This document shows positions 25,882 through 35,512 of a DNA stretch of 64,000 nucleotides, piece by piece. The stretch is from Armatimonadota bacterium (GTDB taxonomy: Bacteria > Sysuimicrobiota > Sysuimicrobiia > Sysuimicrobiales > Kaftiobacteriaceae). Location: the NCBI GenBank assembly GCA_031459765.1, contig JAVKHY010000004.1, forward strand, positions 186,001 to 250,000, in the 5' to 3' direction. The notes beneath the pieces are model-generated. The model saw only the letters and a program-made list of their open reading frames with translations. It ran no database searches and was not told the origin of the DNA. Positions within the stretch are counted from its first letter, which is position 1; each line of letters opens with the position of its first letter. The position numbers and the translations under genes were made by a program.

Positions 25882-26447
25882 GGGTGGTCCAACGGGCGCG
25901 CAGGCGGCGGTCCCTCCTGCGGCCGACCGCCGCCCGCGTGCGCCAGGCCGTGTTCAACAGCCTGGCCGCACGCATTCCCGGCAGCCGCGTTCTCGATCTC
26001 TTCGCCGGCTCGGGCGCCTTCGGGCTGGGCATGCTGGCCCGGGGAGCGGCCCGGGTGGTCTTTGTCGAGGGCGACGCCGTCCTCGCGGAGGGCATCCGTC
26101 GCAGGGTGGCCAAGGAAGGATGGGCGGACCGCGCGCAGATCCTGACCGGGGATGTGATCGCTGCGGTTCGCCGCCTCGACCGCAGGGGGGAGTCCTTCGA
26201 CCTCCTCTTCATGGATCCACCCTACGGAGGGAGGTGGATCCCGCGGACGCTGCGGGCGATCGCCCAGACCCGTCTGGTGGCGCCCGGCGGGCTGATCATC
26301 GCCGAAGGGCACTGGCGGGATCGGCCCGGCGACGAGGCCGGGTTCCGGCGGCTGCGGGAGGTCCGGTACGGCGAGACGGCGCTGTGGTACTACGCGGGGA
26401 GCGGGGAGGACGGGCATGACCGTGGGGATCTATCCGGGGAGTTTTGA
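25878..26447 (+). CDS. rsmD: 16S rRNA (guanine-N2)-methyltransferase RsmD
   Basis: 189 aa. SAM-dependent methylation of G966-equivalent in 16S rRNA. Motifs: RPTAARVRQAVFNSL, SAM-binding VLDLFAGSGAFGLGML and catalytic MDPPYGG. The N-terminus is shorter than usual, lacking part of the RIIGG strand. GTG 25878 overlaps the recG stop, and the end overlaps coaD by 32 bases, so all three are coupled. Confidence 0.93.
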   Translation: MRVVQRARRRRSLLRPTAARVRQAVFNSLAARIPGSRVLDLFAGSGAFGLGMLARGAARVVFVEGDAVLAEGIRRRVAKEGWADRAQILTGDVIAAVRRLDRRGESFDLLFMDPPYGGRWIPRTLRAIAQTRLVAPGGLIIAEGHWRDRPGDEAGFRRLREVRYGETALWYYAGSGEDGHDRGDLSGEF

Positions 26448-26898
26448 TCCGGTGCACCTGGGCCATCTGGATGTGATCGTGCGGGCGGCGCGCGTCTTTG
26501 ACCGCCTGATCGTCGCCGTGGCCCGGAACTCCGAGAAGGAAGGTCTGTTCACGCCCGTGGAGCGGCTGGAGATGCTGCGGTCCGCCGTGGGCGATCTGCG
26601 CAACGTCGAGGTGGATGCCTTCGACGGATTGACGGTGGAGTATGCGCGGGCGCGCGGCGCCGGGGTACTGGTGAAGGGCCTGCGCGCCGTCGTGGACTTC
26701 GAGTACGAACTGAAACAGGCGGCGATGAACGCGCGCCTGGCGCCGGAGATCGATACTGTGTTCTTCATGACCTCGCCGCCCTACTACTTCGTGAGTTCCA
26801 CCCTGATCAGGGAGGTGGGACGGCTGGGCGGCTCGGTGGCGGGACTCGTGCCCGAAGGCGTCGAGGAGCGCCTGCGGGCCAAGTTTCGCCGGACCTGA
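26416..26898 (+). CDS. coaD: Phosphopantetheine adenylyltransferase
   Basis: 160 aa, fourth step of CoA synthesis. The nucleotidyltransferase motif YPGSFDPVHLGHLDVI, KGLRAVVDFEYELKQA and the ISSTLIRE-like VSSTLIREVGRLGG motif are intact. ATG 26416 lies inside the end of rsmD. A GC-rich hairpin follows the gene. Confidence 0.97.
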   Translation: MTVGIYPGSFDPVHLGHLDVIVRAARVFDRLIVAVARNSEKEGLFTPVERLEMLRSAVGDLRNVEVDAFDGLTVEYARARGAGVLVKGLRAVVDFEYELKQAAMNARLAPEIDTVFFMTSPPYYFVSSTLIREVGRLGGSVAGLVPEGVEERLRAKFRRT

Positions 26899-26954
26899 TT
26901 CGGCCACGGTGTGATCGCGGGACCCGGCCGAGTCGGTGACCGGGGCGCCCGGGG

Positions 26955-26974
26955 AGAGCGGCCCGAGCCGCTCT
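26955..26974 (+). terminator. GC-rich hairpin between coaD and the DUF177 promoter
   Basis: Perfect 8-bp stem AGAGCGGC / GCCGCTCT with loop CCGA, no T-tract. It could weaken read-through from coaD into the next operon. Confidence 0.35.
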
Positions 26975-26980
26975 GCCGGG

Positions 26981-27010
26981 TTGAAAGGGATGGCGACCTC
27001 TGCCTATAAT
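26981..27010 (+). promoter_or_regulatory. Sigma-A promoter of the DUF177-rpmF-fab operon
   Basis: TTGAAA at 26981-26986, an 18-base spacer and a perfect TATAAT at 27005-27010, giving a start near 27017. It would drive the long operon running to rnc and beyond. Confidence 0.85.
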
Positions 27011-27030
27011 GGACAGTCTGGTTGCGGCAG

Positions 27031-27516
27031 GTGACGGTCGTGCTGGTGGAGATCCGTGAGCTGGCTCCGGGTGAGACCCTGCGGCTCGCCTTTGAGGAAT
27101 CCGTCGCCCTGGTCAGCGACGGGAGCACCGTGGAGACGCCGGCCCACGGTCAGGTCCAGCTGCACCGCCGGGTACGGAGTGTACGGCTGCAGGGACATGT
27201 GGAAGCCGACATGCCGTTGATCTGCAGCCGATGCCTGGGGAACGTGACCGGACGGCTGGCCGTCGATCTGGACGAGGAGTTCTCTTTGGGCGAGGCCCCG
27301 CCTCCCCACGGGGGAGAGCTGGGACCGGAAGACTTCGTGTCCTGGATCGGGACCGACCAGCCGCTGGACATCGGCGAGATCGTCCGCCAGCATCTGCAGC
27401 TGGCCGTGCCCATGGCCCCGCTGTGCCGGCCGGAGTGTCGCGGCCTCTGCCCGGTGTGCGGCGCGAACTGGAACGACCTGCTGTGCGACCACTATTGGAC
27501 GGAGCGGGGAGGCTAG
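27031..27516 (+). CDS. DUF177 (YceD) family protein
   Basis: 161 aa. Cysteine-rich YceD family, linked in many genomes to rpmF and involved in 23S rRNA maturation in plant and bacterial homologues. A CSRC pair near the middle and C-terminal CRPECRGLCPVCGANWND are the conserved parts. The start is uncertain: TTG 27022, GTG 27031, 27040 or 27046; all lie less than 30 bases from the predicted transcription start and none has a clear ribosome site. rpmF follows after one base. Confidence 0.9.
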   Translation: MTVVLVEIRELAPGETLRLAFEESVALVSDGSTVETPAHGQVQLHRRVRSVRLQGHVEADMPLICSRCLGNVTGRLAVDLDEEFSLGEAPPPHGGELGPEDFVSWIGTDQPLDIGEIVRQHLQLAVPMAPLCRPECRGLCPVCGANWNDLLCDHYWTERGG

Positions 27517-27517
27517 C

Positions 27518-27706
27518 ATGGGGATCCAGAAACACCGGAGGTCGCGAAAGAGCGGGGCGATGCGCCGCGCCCACTGGAAAGCGCGGCCGCTGACGCTCGT
27601 GGAGTGCCCGCAGTGCCACCGTCTGATGCGGTCGCACCGCGTCTGCGGGCACTGCGGGTACTACGCCGGCCGCGAGGTGGTCAAGCAGGCGAAGGAGGAG
27701 AAATAG
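27518..27706 (+). CDS. rpmF: 50S ribosomal protein L32
   Basis: 62 aa. MGIQKHRRSRKSG start and zinc-binding CPQC and CGHC pairs mark the C+ form. Its place between DUF177 and plsX is widely conserved. ATG 27518. Confidence 0.96.
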   Translation: MGIQKHRRSRKSGAMRRAHWKARPLTLVECPQCHRLMRSHRVCGHCGYYAGREVVKQAKEEK

Positions 27707-27712
27707 CCCGTC

Positions 27713-28726
27713 GTGCGGATCGCCGTTGACGCCATGGGCGGCGACTATGCGCCCGGGGCCGTGGTCGCGGGATCGATTGCGGCGGTGCGCGAGCTGGGGG
27801 TGGAGGTCGTCCTGGTCGGCCCGGAGGCGCGCGTCCGGGAAGAGCTGGGCCGCCATCGCGACGCGCCGCCGCTGGCGATCGTGGACGCGCCCGAGGTGAT
27901 CGAAATGCACGAGCCGCCGGCGATGGCCCTGCGTCGGAAGAAGCGCGCCAGCATCGCCGTGGCCGTCGACCTGCTCCGCAACAAGGCCGCCGACGCGGTG
28001 ATGACGGCGGGCCACACCGGCGCCGCCATGGGGGCGGCCCTGCTCGGGCTGGGACGCATCGCCGGCGTCGACCGGCCGGCGCTGGCCGTGGTCCTCCCCA
28101 CTAAGACCGGGCGGCCGACCATCCTCCTCGACGTCGGCGCCAACGTGGACTGTAAACCCCACCACCTGCTGCAGTTCGCCCTGATGGGGTCCGTCTACGC
28201 CAGCGCCGTGCAGGGCACATCCGCCCCGCGGGTGGGGCTGTTGAATATCGGTGTGGAGGAGGGCAAAGGCTCCGAGCTCACCCTGGCCGCCGGCGACCTG
28301 CTCCGGGGATCCGGACTGAACTTCATCGGCAACGTCGAGGCGCGGGACGTCTTCAACGGGGTCGCGGACGTCATCGTCTGCGACGGATTTGTCGGGAACG
28401 TGGCGCTGAAGTTCGGCCAGGGCCTGGCCCTGGCCATCCGCGACATCGTCAAGGGCGAACTGACCGGGCTGCGGGGCAAGCTCCTGCTCCTCTACCTGAC
28501 CCCGCTGGCCGGCCGCGTTCGACGGATGTACCGCCGCATTGACTACCGGGAATACGGGGGCGCGCCGCTGCTGGGTATCGACGGCGTGGTGGTGGTGGCC
28601 CACGGCAGCAGCAACGCCCGGGCGATCCGCAACGCCATCCGGGTGGCCCAGGAGGCGGCGTCGCGCGGGTTGGTGGAGCAACTTCGTTCCCGGATGCCAG
28701 TTCTCGGGGTGAGCACCGGACCATGA
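27713..28726 (+). CDS. plsX: Phosphate acyltransferase PlsX
   Basis: 337 aa. Makes acyl-phosphate from acyl-ACP, the first step toward phospholipid in bacteria using PlsX/PlsY. Start MRIAVDAMGGDYAPG, later GHTGAAMGAALLGLGR and VCDGFVGNVALKFGQG are family hallmarks. GTG 27713 follows AAGGAGGAG. It overlaps fabH by ATGA. Confidence 0.96.
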   Translation: MRIAVDAMGGDYAPGAVVAGSIAAVRELGVEVVLVGPEARVREELGRHRDAPPLAIVDAPEVIEMHEPPAMALRRKKRASIAVAVDLLRNKAADAVMTAGHTGAAMGAALLGLGRIAGVDRPALAVVLPTKTGRPTILLDVGANVDCKPHHLLQFALMGSVYASAVQGTSAPRVGLLNIGVEEGKGSELTLAAGDLLRGSGLNFIGNVEARDVFNGVADVIVCDGFVGNVALKFGQGLALAIRDIVKGELTGLRGKLLLLYLTPLAGRVRRMYRRIDYREYGGAPLLGIDGVVVVAHGSSNARAIRNAIRVAQEAASRGLVEQLRSRMPVLGVSTGP

Positions 28727-29733
28727 CCTCCCCCTCTCACCGTCCGACCAGGGGATCGACCGTCGCCGGCATCGGCCGCTATGTCCCGGAGCGTGTCCTG
28801 ACCAACAGGGATCTGGAACGGCTGGTCGAGACCACCGACGAGTGGATCGTGACGCGCACGGGGATCCGCGAACGGCGCATCGCCGCCGACGACCAGGCCA
28901 GCTCCGATCTGGCCGTGGAGGCGGCCCGGGAGGCGATGGCCGACGCCGGCGTCGCGCCCGACGACCTCGACCTGATCATCGTGGGCACGGCCACCCCGGA
29001 CATGCTCTTCCCGGCCACGGCCTGTATCCTGCAGGACCGGCTGGGCGCCCGCCGGGCGGGCGCCTTCGACCTCTCCGCGGCCTGCAGCAGCTGGGTCTAC
29101 GGCGCGGCAGTGGCCCACGGCTACATCGTCGGCGGACTGGCCGAAACCGTGCTGGTGGTCGGCGCGGAGACGCTTTCCAAGATCACGAACTGGAAGGATC
29201 GCGCCACCTGCGTCCTCTTCGGCGATTCGGCGGGCGCGGTGGTGATGCGGCCCAGCGAACCGGGACAGGGCTTTCTCTCCTTCCACCTCGGTGCCGACGG
29301 CTCCGGCGGGCCGCTGATCATCCTCCCGGCCGGCGGGTCGCGCCTGCCCGCCACCGCGCAAACCGTCGAGCGCGGGGAACACTACCTGCGGATGAACGGC
29401 CGCGAGGTGTTCAAGTTCGCGGTGCGTCTCATCCCGCGCGCCATTCAGGAAGCCGTCGACCGCGCCGGTCTGGCCCTGGAGGACGTGGACTGGTTCATCC
29501 CCCATCAGGCCAACATCCGCATCATCGACGCGGCGGCGGAGCGACTGGGGCAGCCCCGGGAGAAGTTCTTCGTGAACGTGGAGCGCTACGGCAACACCTC
29601 CTCCGCCTCGGTGCCGGTGGCGCTGTACGAGGCGGTGCGGGCCGGTCAGATCCGCCGCGGCGATGTCGTCGTGCTCGTCGCCTTCGGCGGAGGGCTGACC
29701 TGGGCGTCGGCGGCGCTGCGCTGGACGAAGTGA
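28723..29733 (+). CDS. fabH: Beta-ketoacyl-ACP synthase III
   Basis: 336 aa. Condenses a starter acyl-CoA with malonyl-ACP. Catalytic Cys in DLSAACSSWVYGAAVA, His in WFIPHQANIRIIDA and Asn in VERYGNTSSAS are all present. The N-terminal VPERVLTNRDLE and TRTGIRERRI are typical. ATG 28723 overlaps plsX; the end overlaps fabD by GTGA. Confidence 0.97.
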   Translation: MTSPSHRPTRGSTVAGIGRYVPERVLTNRDLERLVETTDEWIVTRTGIRERRIAADDQASSDLAVEAAREAMADAGVAPDDLDLIIVGTATPDMLFPATACILQDRLGARRAGAFDLSAACSSWVYGAAVAHGYIVGGLAETVLVVGAETLSKITNWKDRATCVLFGDSAGAVVMRPSEPGQGFLSFHLGADGSGGPLIILPAGGSRLPATAQTVERGEHYLRMNGREVFKFAVRLIPRAIQEAVDRAGLALEDVDWFIPHQANIRIIDAAAERLGQPREKFFVNVERYGNTSSASVPVALYEAVRAGQIRRGDVVVLVAFGGGLTWASAALRWTK

Positions 29734-30677
29734 TCGCCTTCGTCTTCCCCGGGCAGGGGGCGCAGTACGTCGGGATGGGTCGCGAGTTGAGCCTCATCTT
29801 CCCCGAGGCCCACGAGGTCTTCGAGCGCGCGGACGGGATTTTGGGCCTGCCGCTGTCCAGGCTCTGCTGGGAAGGGCCGGAGGACCGGCTCCGTCAGACG
29901 GAGATCACGCAGCCGGCGATTCTGACGGTCAGCGTGGCGGCGCTGGCCGTGCTCCGGCGGCGCGGGTACCGGTGCGACCTGGCGGCCGGGCTGAGCCTGG
30001 GCGAATATTCCGCCCTCGTGGCGGTCGGGGCCCTGACGCTGGAGGACGCGCTCCCTCTGGTGCGCCAGCGGGGGCGATTCATGCAGGAGGCCACCGGCGC
30101 CCGCCGGACGGCGATGGCCGCCATCCTGGGTCTGGACGCCGAGGCCGTGGTCCAGATCTGCGAGCAGGCCCGGGTGAAGGGCGTCGTGGAGCCCTCCAAC
30201 TTCAACAGCCCGGGCCAGGTCGTCATTGCCGGCGACGAGGTGGCGGTGCAGGAAGGGATGGTCCTGGCCAGAGCCGCGGGGGCGCGGCGCGCCGTGTTGC
30301 TCCCGGTCAGCGCGCCGTTCCACACCAGTCTGATGGCCCCCGCTGCGGAGCGCCTGGCCCCCTTCGTGGAACGGCTCCCCCTGCGGGAACCGGAGGTCCC
30401 GGTGGTCAGCAACGTCACCGCCCAGGCCGTGCGCTCGCCGGAGGAGATCAAGCGGCTGCTCGTCCTGCAGGTCTCCCGCCCGGTGTTGTGGGAACAGTCC
30501 ATGCGCGCCATGGGCCACGTGGAGACCTTCGTGGAGCTGGGTCCCGGCTCCACCCTGTCGGGACTGATCCGTAAGACCGTCCCGCAGGCGCGTGTCCTGC
30601 GCGTGGAAGACCGGGCCACCGCCGAGGAGACACTGGCCCGTCTGGAGGCGCAGGCGAAGATCCATGGGCCGGCTTGA
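29730..30677 (+). CDS. fabD: Malonyl-CoA:ACP transacylase
   Basis: 315 aa. Loads malonyl onto ACP. Active-site Ser in AGLSLGEYSALVAVG, His in SAPFHTSLMAPA, and FPGQGAQYVGMG at the N-terminus. GTG 29730 overlaps the fabH stop, and the 3' end overlaps fabG by 14 bases. Confidence 0.97.
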   Translation: MIAFVFPGQGAQYVGMGRELSLIFPEAHEVFERADGILGLPLSRLCWEGPEDRLRQTEITQPAILTVSVAALAVLRRRGYRCDLAAGLSLGEYSALVAVGALTLEDALPLVRQRGRFMQEATGARRTAMAAILGLDAEAVVQICEQARVKGVVEPSNFNSPGQVVIAGDEVAVQEGMVLARAAGARRAVLLPVSAPFHTSLMAPAAERLAPFVERLPLREPEVPVVSNVTAQAVRSPEEIKRLLVLQVSRPVLWEQSMRAMGHVETFVELGPGSTLSGLIRKTVPQARVLRVEDRATAEETLARLEAQAKIHGPA

Positions 30678-31413
30678 GGGTCGGGTGGCGATCGTCACGG
30701 GGGCTTCGGGAGCCCTGGGCGGGGCCATCGCCAGGGCCCTGGCCGCCGAAGGCGCCGCGGTGATCGCCCATTACGCCCGGAACGCCGACGCCGCGGCGGT
30801 CCTGGTCGACGCCATCCGCCGGGGCGGGGGGCGCGCCGAGGCCGTGCAGGCCAACCTGGAGCGTCCGGAGGGCGCCGCCGATCTGGTCGCCTCCGCGCAG
30901 CGCAGCTTTGGCGGGCTGCACATCCTGGTGAACAACGCCGGGATCACCCGTGATATGCTCGTCCTGCGGATGAAGGAGGAAGACTGGCAGGCGGTCATCA
31001 ATACCAATCTGAGCAGCGCCTTCTACTGCATCAAGGCCGCGCTCCGAGAGTTCCTGCGGCAGCGCAGCGGGCGGATCATCAACATCACCTCGGTGGCGGG
31101 GCAGATCGGGACGGTGGGACAGGCCAACTACGCCGCGTCCAAGGCGGGGCTGATCGGATTGACCCGGGCCGTGGCGCGCGAGGTGGCCTCCCGGGGGATC
31201 ACGGTGAACGCCGTGGCGCCCGGCTTCGTCGAGGTCGGCCTCACCGAGCGCCTGCCGCCCGACGTGGTCCGCAGCTATCTGGAGCAGGTTCCGTTGGGGA
31301 GGGCAGGGAAACCTGAGGAGGTGGCGGCGGCCGTCGTCTTCCTCGCCTCGGACGACGCGGCCTACATCACCGGCCAGGTCCTCAACGTGGACGGCGGTCT
31401 GGTGATGCGGTAG
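30664..31413 (+). CDS. fabG: 3-oxoacyl-ACP reductase
   Basis: 249 aa short-chain dehydrogenase. NADPH-binding TGASGALGGAIARAL, NNAG motif, catalytic Ser of ITSVAGQIGTVGQ, and YAASK Tyr/Lys are intact. It reduces beta-ketoacyl-ACP in chain elongation. It lies between fabD and acpP in the normal order. Confidence 0.97.
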   Translation: MGRLEGRVAIVTGASGALGGAIARALAAEGAAVIAHYARNADAAAVLVDAIRRGGGRAEAVQANLERPEGAADLVASAQRSFGGLHILVNNAGITRDMLVLRMKEEDWQAVINTNLSSAFYCIKAALREFLRQRSGRIINITSVAGQIGTVGQANYAASKAGLIGLTRAVAREVASRGITVNAVAPGFVEVGLTERLPPDVVRSYLEQVPLGRAGKPEEVAAAVVFLASDDAAYITGQVLNVDGGLVMR

Positions 31414-31442
31414 GGTAAACTGGTCCGGGGGTGGGAGACCCG

Positions 31443-31694
31443 ATGGCTTCCGTGTTCGATCGTGTCAAGAGTATCGTCGTGGAGCAACTGGGCGTCGCGG
31501 AAGAGGAGGTGACCCCGGAGGCCTCCTTCGTCGACGATCTCGGAGCGGACTCCCTGGACGTCGTGGAGCTGGTTATGGCCCTGGAAGAGGAGTTCGGCGT
31601 GGAGATTCCCGACGAAGACGCCGAGAAGATCGTCACCGTCGGCGAGGCGGTGAAGTACATCGAGGCGCACGCCGGCGAGCACGCCGCCGAGTAA
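31443..31694 (+). CDS. acpP: Acyl carrier protein
   Basis: 83 aa, strongly acidic. The phosphopantetheine Ser is in [18 protein letters not shown] 31443 has GGGAG upstream; an in-frame GTG at 31431 is less likely. Confidence 0.97.
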   Translation: MASVFDRVKSIVVEQLGVAEEEVTPEASFVDDLGADSLDVVELVMALEEEFGVEIPDEDAEKIVTVGEAVKYIEAHAGEHAAE

Positions 31695-31734
31695 CCGCCC
31701 GCCTTTCGCTCCTGCCCTTCAGCTGGACGCTCCC

Positions 31735-32982
31735 ATGGCGCTCCATCGCGTAGCAGTCACCGGCATCGGTGTGGTCAGCCCCATCGGGACCGGCAAGGAC
31801 CGGTTTTGGGCCGCGCTGGTCGCGGGCCAGAGCGGGGTGGGGCCCATCACGCGGTTCGACGCCAGCGGCTTCGAGACGCGGATCGCCGCGGAGGTCCGGG
31901 ATTTCGATCCCACGAACTGGATGGACCGCAAGGAGGCCCGCCGGAACGACCGGTTCGTCCAGTTCGCCTACGCCGCCTGCCGGATGGCCCTGGAGGACGC
32001 CCGCTTCCAGATCACGCCCCGCAACGCCCACCGCGTCGGCGTGCTGATCGGGTCGGGGATCGGCGGGGCGGAGACCTGGGAGGAACAACACCGCATCCTG
32101 CTGGAGCGCGGCCCCGGCCGGGTCAGCCCCTTCTTCATCCCCATGATCATCATCAACATGGCCTCGGGGGTGGTTTCGATCCTGCTGGGGGCGAAGGGGC
32201 CCAACAGCGCCGTGGTCACGGCCTGCGCCACCGGCGGCAACGCCATCGGCGACGCGGCCCGGATCATCCAGCGGGGCGAGGCCGACGCGATGCTGGCCGG
32301 CGGTTCCGAGGCCACCATCACCCCGCTGAGCCTGGCCGGCTTCTGCGCCATGAAGGCCATGAGCACCCGTAATAACGACCCCCAGCGTGCGTCCCGTCCC
32401 TTCGACGCCCACCGCGACGGCTTCGTCATGGGCGAAGGGGCGGGGGTGGTGCTGCTGGAGAACCTGGAGCTGGCCCGGCGGCGCGAGGCGCCGATTTACG
32501 GGGAGATCGTCGGCTACGGCATGAGCGGCGACGCCTACCACATCACCCAGCCCGACCCGGGCGCCGACGGCGCGGCACGCAGCATCCGGAACGCCCTGCA
32601 CGACGCCGGGCTAGACCCTTCCGCCGTGGACTACATCAACGCCCACGGGACGAGTACGCCCTACAACGACAAGACGGAGACCCTGGCCATCAAGCGCGTC
32701 TTCGGGGAGCACGCCCGGAAGCTCGCCGTCTCCTCGACCAAGTCCATGACCGGGCATCTTCTGGGGGCCGCCGGCGGGGTGGAGCTGATCGCCTGCGCCC
32801 TGGCGCTCCAGCACCAGACGCTGCCGCCCACGATCAACTACGAGGTCCCCGACCCGGAGTGCGACCTGGACTATGTGCCGAACACGGCCCGGCGCGCCGA
32901 CATCTCGGTCGTGATGTCCAACGCCTTCGGCTTCGGCGGCCACAACGCCATCTTGGTCATGCGCAAGTATGACGGCTCCTGA
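31735..32982 (+). CDS. fabF: Beta-ketoacyl-ACP synthase II
   Basis: 415 aa elongating condensing enzyme. Catalytic Cys in [15 protein letters not shown], His in [11 protein letters not shown] and Lys/His in [16 protein letters not shown] 31735. Its 3' end overlaps rnc by 14 bases. fabZ, fabI and accABCD are not in the window. Confidence 0.97.
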   Translation: MALHRVAVTGIGVVSPIGTGKDRFWAALVAGQSGVGPITRFDASGFETRIAAEVRDFDPTNWMDRKEARRNDRFVQFAYAACRMALEDARFQITPRNAHRVGVLIGSGIGGAETWEEQHRILLERGPGRVSPFFIPMIIINMASGVVSILLGAKGPNSAVVTACATGGNAIGDAARIIQRGEADAMLAGGSEATITPLSLAGFCAMKAMSTRNNDPQRASRPFDAHRDGFVMGEGAGVVLLENLELARRREAPIYGEIVGYGMSGDAYHITQPDPGADGAARSIRNALHDAGLDPSAVDYINAHGTSTPYNDKTETLAIKRVFGEHARKLAVSSTKSMTGHLLGAAGGVELIACALALQHQTLPPTINYEVPDPECDLDYVPNTARRADISVVMSNAFGFGGHNAILVMRKYDGS

Positions 32983-33727
32983 GACCGCGACCACCACTCC
33001 TTCCGGTGTGCTCCCGGATCGCGACGCTCAGCTGGCCCGCCTGGAAGACCGCCTCAACGTGCGCTTCCGCGACCGCCGGCTGCTGGACCTGGCGCTCCGC
33101 CACGGGTCCTTCGGGGCGGAGGGCCGGGGCGGCCGGCGCGAGAGCTACGAGCGGCTGGAGCTGCTGGGAGACGCCGTCCTCAACCTCGTGGTCTGCGACC
33201 ACCTCTACCACCGCTATCCCGAGGCCACCGAGGGGGAGCTGGCCAAACTGCGCGCGCGGGTGGTCAGCGAACCCTATCTCGCCCGCATCGCCCAGCGGCT
33301 GGATCTCGGGCGCTACATCCTGATGGGGAAGGGGGAGGAGAAGTCGGGCGGGCGCACGCGGCCCTCCATGCTGGCGGACGTGACCGAAGCGGTGCTCGGC
33401 GCGGTGTATGTGGACTCGGGCTTCGGCGTCGCCCATGCCGTGGCCACCCGCCTGCTGCAGGACGCCTTCGACGAACTGGAACGGCCGACCGAGGATTACA
33501 AGAGCGTCCTGCAGGAGCTGCTGCAGGAACGGGAGCACCGCCTGCCGCGATACCGGATCAGCAGCGTGGAAGGGCCCGACCACGCCAGGGTGTTCGTCGC
33601 CACCGTGGAGGTGGGCGGCCGCATGCTCGGCGAGGGGAGGGGACCGAGCAAGAAGCAGGCCGAGCAGGCCGCCGCCCAGGCCGCGCTCCAGCTCCTCCAC
33701 CGCCGGGCGAAGCGGGGGCATCGGTGA
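32969..33727 (+). CDS. rnc: Ribonuclease III
   Basis: 252 aa double-strand-specific endoribonuclease for rRNA and mRNA processing. The signature [15 protein letters not shown] and the second acidic cluster [16 protein letters not shown] form the metal site. The C-terminal dsRBD ([11 protein letters not shown] to [18 protein letters not shown]) is complete. ATG 32969 lies inside the fabF end; the stop overlaps the HIT gene by GTGA. Confidence 0.97.
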   Translation: MTAPETATTTPSGVLPDRDAQLARLEDRLNVRFRDRRLLDLALRHGSFGAEGRGGRRESYERLELLGDAVLNLVVCDHLYHRYPEATEGELAKLRARVVSEPYLARIAQRLDLGRYILMGKGEEKSGGRTRPSMLADVTEAVLGAVYVDSGFGVAHAVATRLLQDAFDELERPTEDYKSVLQELLQEREHRLPRYRISSVEGPDHARVFVATVEVGGRMLGEGRGPSKKQAEQAAAQAALQLLHRRAKRGHR

Positions 33728-34221
33728 GACACCTGTGGGCCCCCTGGCGGCTGGAGTACATCCAGGCGGAGAAGTCCGCCGGCTGCATCTTCTGTCTCGC
33801 CGCCGCCGGGATCGACCGCGAAGACTCCCTGGTCGTCGCCCACAGTCGGCGCGCCTTCGTCCTGCTCAACCTCTACCCCTACAACTCCGGCCACGTCATG
33901 GTCGCCCCCATCCGGCACAAGGCCGCCCTGCGGGATCTCGACGACGAGGAGCTGCTGGACCTGAGCCGGCTCGTGGATCGGACGGTCCGGGTACTGGAGC
34001 GGGTCCTGCGGCCGGAAGGGTACAACATCGGCCTGAATTTGGGCCGGGCCGCCGGCGCCGGCGTGGAGGATCACCTGCATGTGCACGTCGTGCCCCGCTG
34101 GGTGGGGGATACGAACTTCATGCCGGTCCTGGCCGAGACCAAGGTCCTCCCCGAGCATCTCCGGGCCACCCGGGCCCGTCTGGCAGAGGGATTTGCCGCA
34201 CTGGCCGCGGAAGAACAATAA
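33724..34221 (+). CDS. HIT-family nucleotide hydrolase/transferase
   Basis: 165 aa, GTG 33724. The histidine triad is HLHVHVVPRW, and the N-terminal CIFC pair (AGCIFCLAAAG) suggests a bound zinc. The LWAPWRLEYI start is typical of the diadenosine-polyphosphate (Ap4A) phosphorylase-like branch. It may cleave dinucleoside polyphosphates or AMP-linked compounds. It ends the fab-rnc operon or couples it to the next signalling gene. Confidence 0.9.
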   Translation: MRHLWAPWRLEYIQAEKSAGCIFCLAAAGIDREDSLVVAHSRRAFVLLNLYPYNSGHVMVAPIRHKAALRDLDDEELLDLSRLVDRTVRVLERVLRPEGYNIGLNLGRAAGAGVEDHLHVHVVPRWVGDTNFMPVLAETKVLPEHLRATRARLAEGFAALAAEEQ

Positions 34222-34243
34222 CCCCCCCTGATGGGCCGGTTCG

Positions 34244-35512
34244 ATGAAGACCGTCGGGCAGTTGATGGGGTCTCCGGTGATCTCCGTGGCGCCCACCGAA
34301 ACGGTGGCTGCGGCCATCGCCCGCCTTCGCCAGCACGGCATCGGCGGGCTGCCCGTGGTGGAGCGCGGCCGCCTCGTGGGGATGGTCACCATCCACGATC
34401 TGCTGGGGCGGCCGCCGTACCGTCCCGTGCGTGAGGTGATGTCTCCGGCGGTCGGCACCGTGGCCCCGGGCGAACCGGTGACCACGGCCTACGCCCTGAT
34501 GGACGCTCACGGCGTCGACCGGCTGGCCGTGGTGGAGGGGAACACGCTGGTCGGCGTGGTGACCCGGGGCGATCTCCTGCAGGAGCTGGGCAAGCTCACC
34601 GACCCGCTGACGGAGTTGCCCTGGTCGGGCTCCCTCCGCCAGCACGGCGCCGATCTGCTGAAGGCCGGGCGGGAGATCGCCGTCCTCTTCATCGACCTGG
34701 ACGACTTCGGGATGGTGAACAAGCTCTACGGGCACGTGGTGGGCGACAACATCATCAAGGCGGTGGCTGCGCTGCTGCTGGGGCGCATCGATTCCGAAAC
34801 CGATTTTCTCTGCCGGTACGGCGGCGACGAGTTTGCCATCGTCACGACGCGGGACCTGGAGTCCGCGAAGCGTCTGGCTCAGGAGCTGCGCCAGGCTATC
34901 GCCGGCGTGGCGGTGCCCGGGGCCTCGCCCGGCGCCATCAGCGGGTCGATCGGCGTGGCCGGAGGGAAGCGGACCCAGGAACGGCAGGACGTGCACTACG
35001 AGGCGACGGTGGACGACCTGATCACCATGGCCAGTCGCGCCTCGACGATGGCGAAACGGACGCCGCAGCATGTGCTGCAGGGGGCGGCGCCCGCCCCCAC
35101 GGCGGCCGCTGCTCCCTCGCCGCGGATCGGGATCCGCCGCGTGGATCTCCACGTCACCGCCCTGCGCGGGGTGGCCACGGTGGAGCTGGAGCACCGGGGC
35201 CGCCAGGTGAGCGGCCGGGCGGAAGGACCGGTCCTGGGGATGGGCGGACTGCGTCTGTTGGTGGAGGCGACGTTGAACGCCGTCCGCCAGTATCTGCCCC
35301 CGGGATGGGAGGTCGCCCTGGAAGACCTGTCGCGCGCGACCGTGGGCGGATTGGAGGTGCTGCATGTCCTGCTGGTCGCCGCCACCCCGACCCAGGAGGA
35401 GCGCCTGCTCGGGTCGGCGTCGTTCGCCGCGGATCCCCATGAGGCCGCGGTCCGGGCGACGATGAAGGCGGTGAACCGGTTGCTGCTCCAGCGCATGGAA
35501 GTACCGGCGTGA
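34244..35512 (+). CDS. CBS-pair diguanylate cyclase with novel C-terminal domain
   Basis: 422 aa. Two CBS domains (about 1-115, QLMGSPVISVAPTET and VREVMSPAVGTVAPG) that normally sense adenine nucleotides, a GGDEF domain (about 120-275) with intact GGDEF at 193-197 and metal Asp in FIDLDDFG, an Ala/Pro linker, then residues 294-417 forming a separate domain. No RxxD inhibitory site precedes the GGDEF motif. The C-terminal domain is homologous by eye to the stand-alone protein at 53316-53729 (shared ATLNAVR/ATINAIR and GSA...NR with identical 21-residue spacing). Likely a soluble cyclase whose activity is set by CBS ligands. Confidence 0.85.
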   Translation: MKTVGQLMGSPVISVAPTETVAAAIARLRQHGIGGLPVVERGRLVGMVTIHDLLGRPPYRPVREVMSPAVGTVAPGEPVTTAYALMDAHGVDRLAVVEGNTLVGVVTRGDLLQELGKLTDPLTELPWSGSLRQHGADLLKAGREIAVLFIDLDDFGMVNKLYGHVVGDNIIKAVAALLLGRIDSETDFLCRYGGDEFAIVTTRDLESAKRLAQELRQAIAGVAVPGASPGAISGSIGVAGGKRTQERQDVHYEATVDDLITMASRASTMAKRTPQHVLQGAAPAPTAAAAPSPRIGIRRVDLHVTALRGVATVELEHRGRQVSGRAEGPVLGMGGLRLLVEATLNAVRQYLPPGWEVALEDLSRATVGGLEVLHVLLVAATPTQEERLLGSASFAADPHEAAVRATMKAVNRLLLQRMEVPA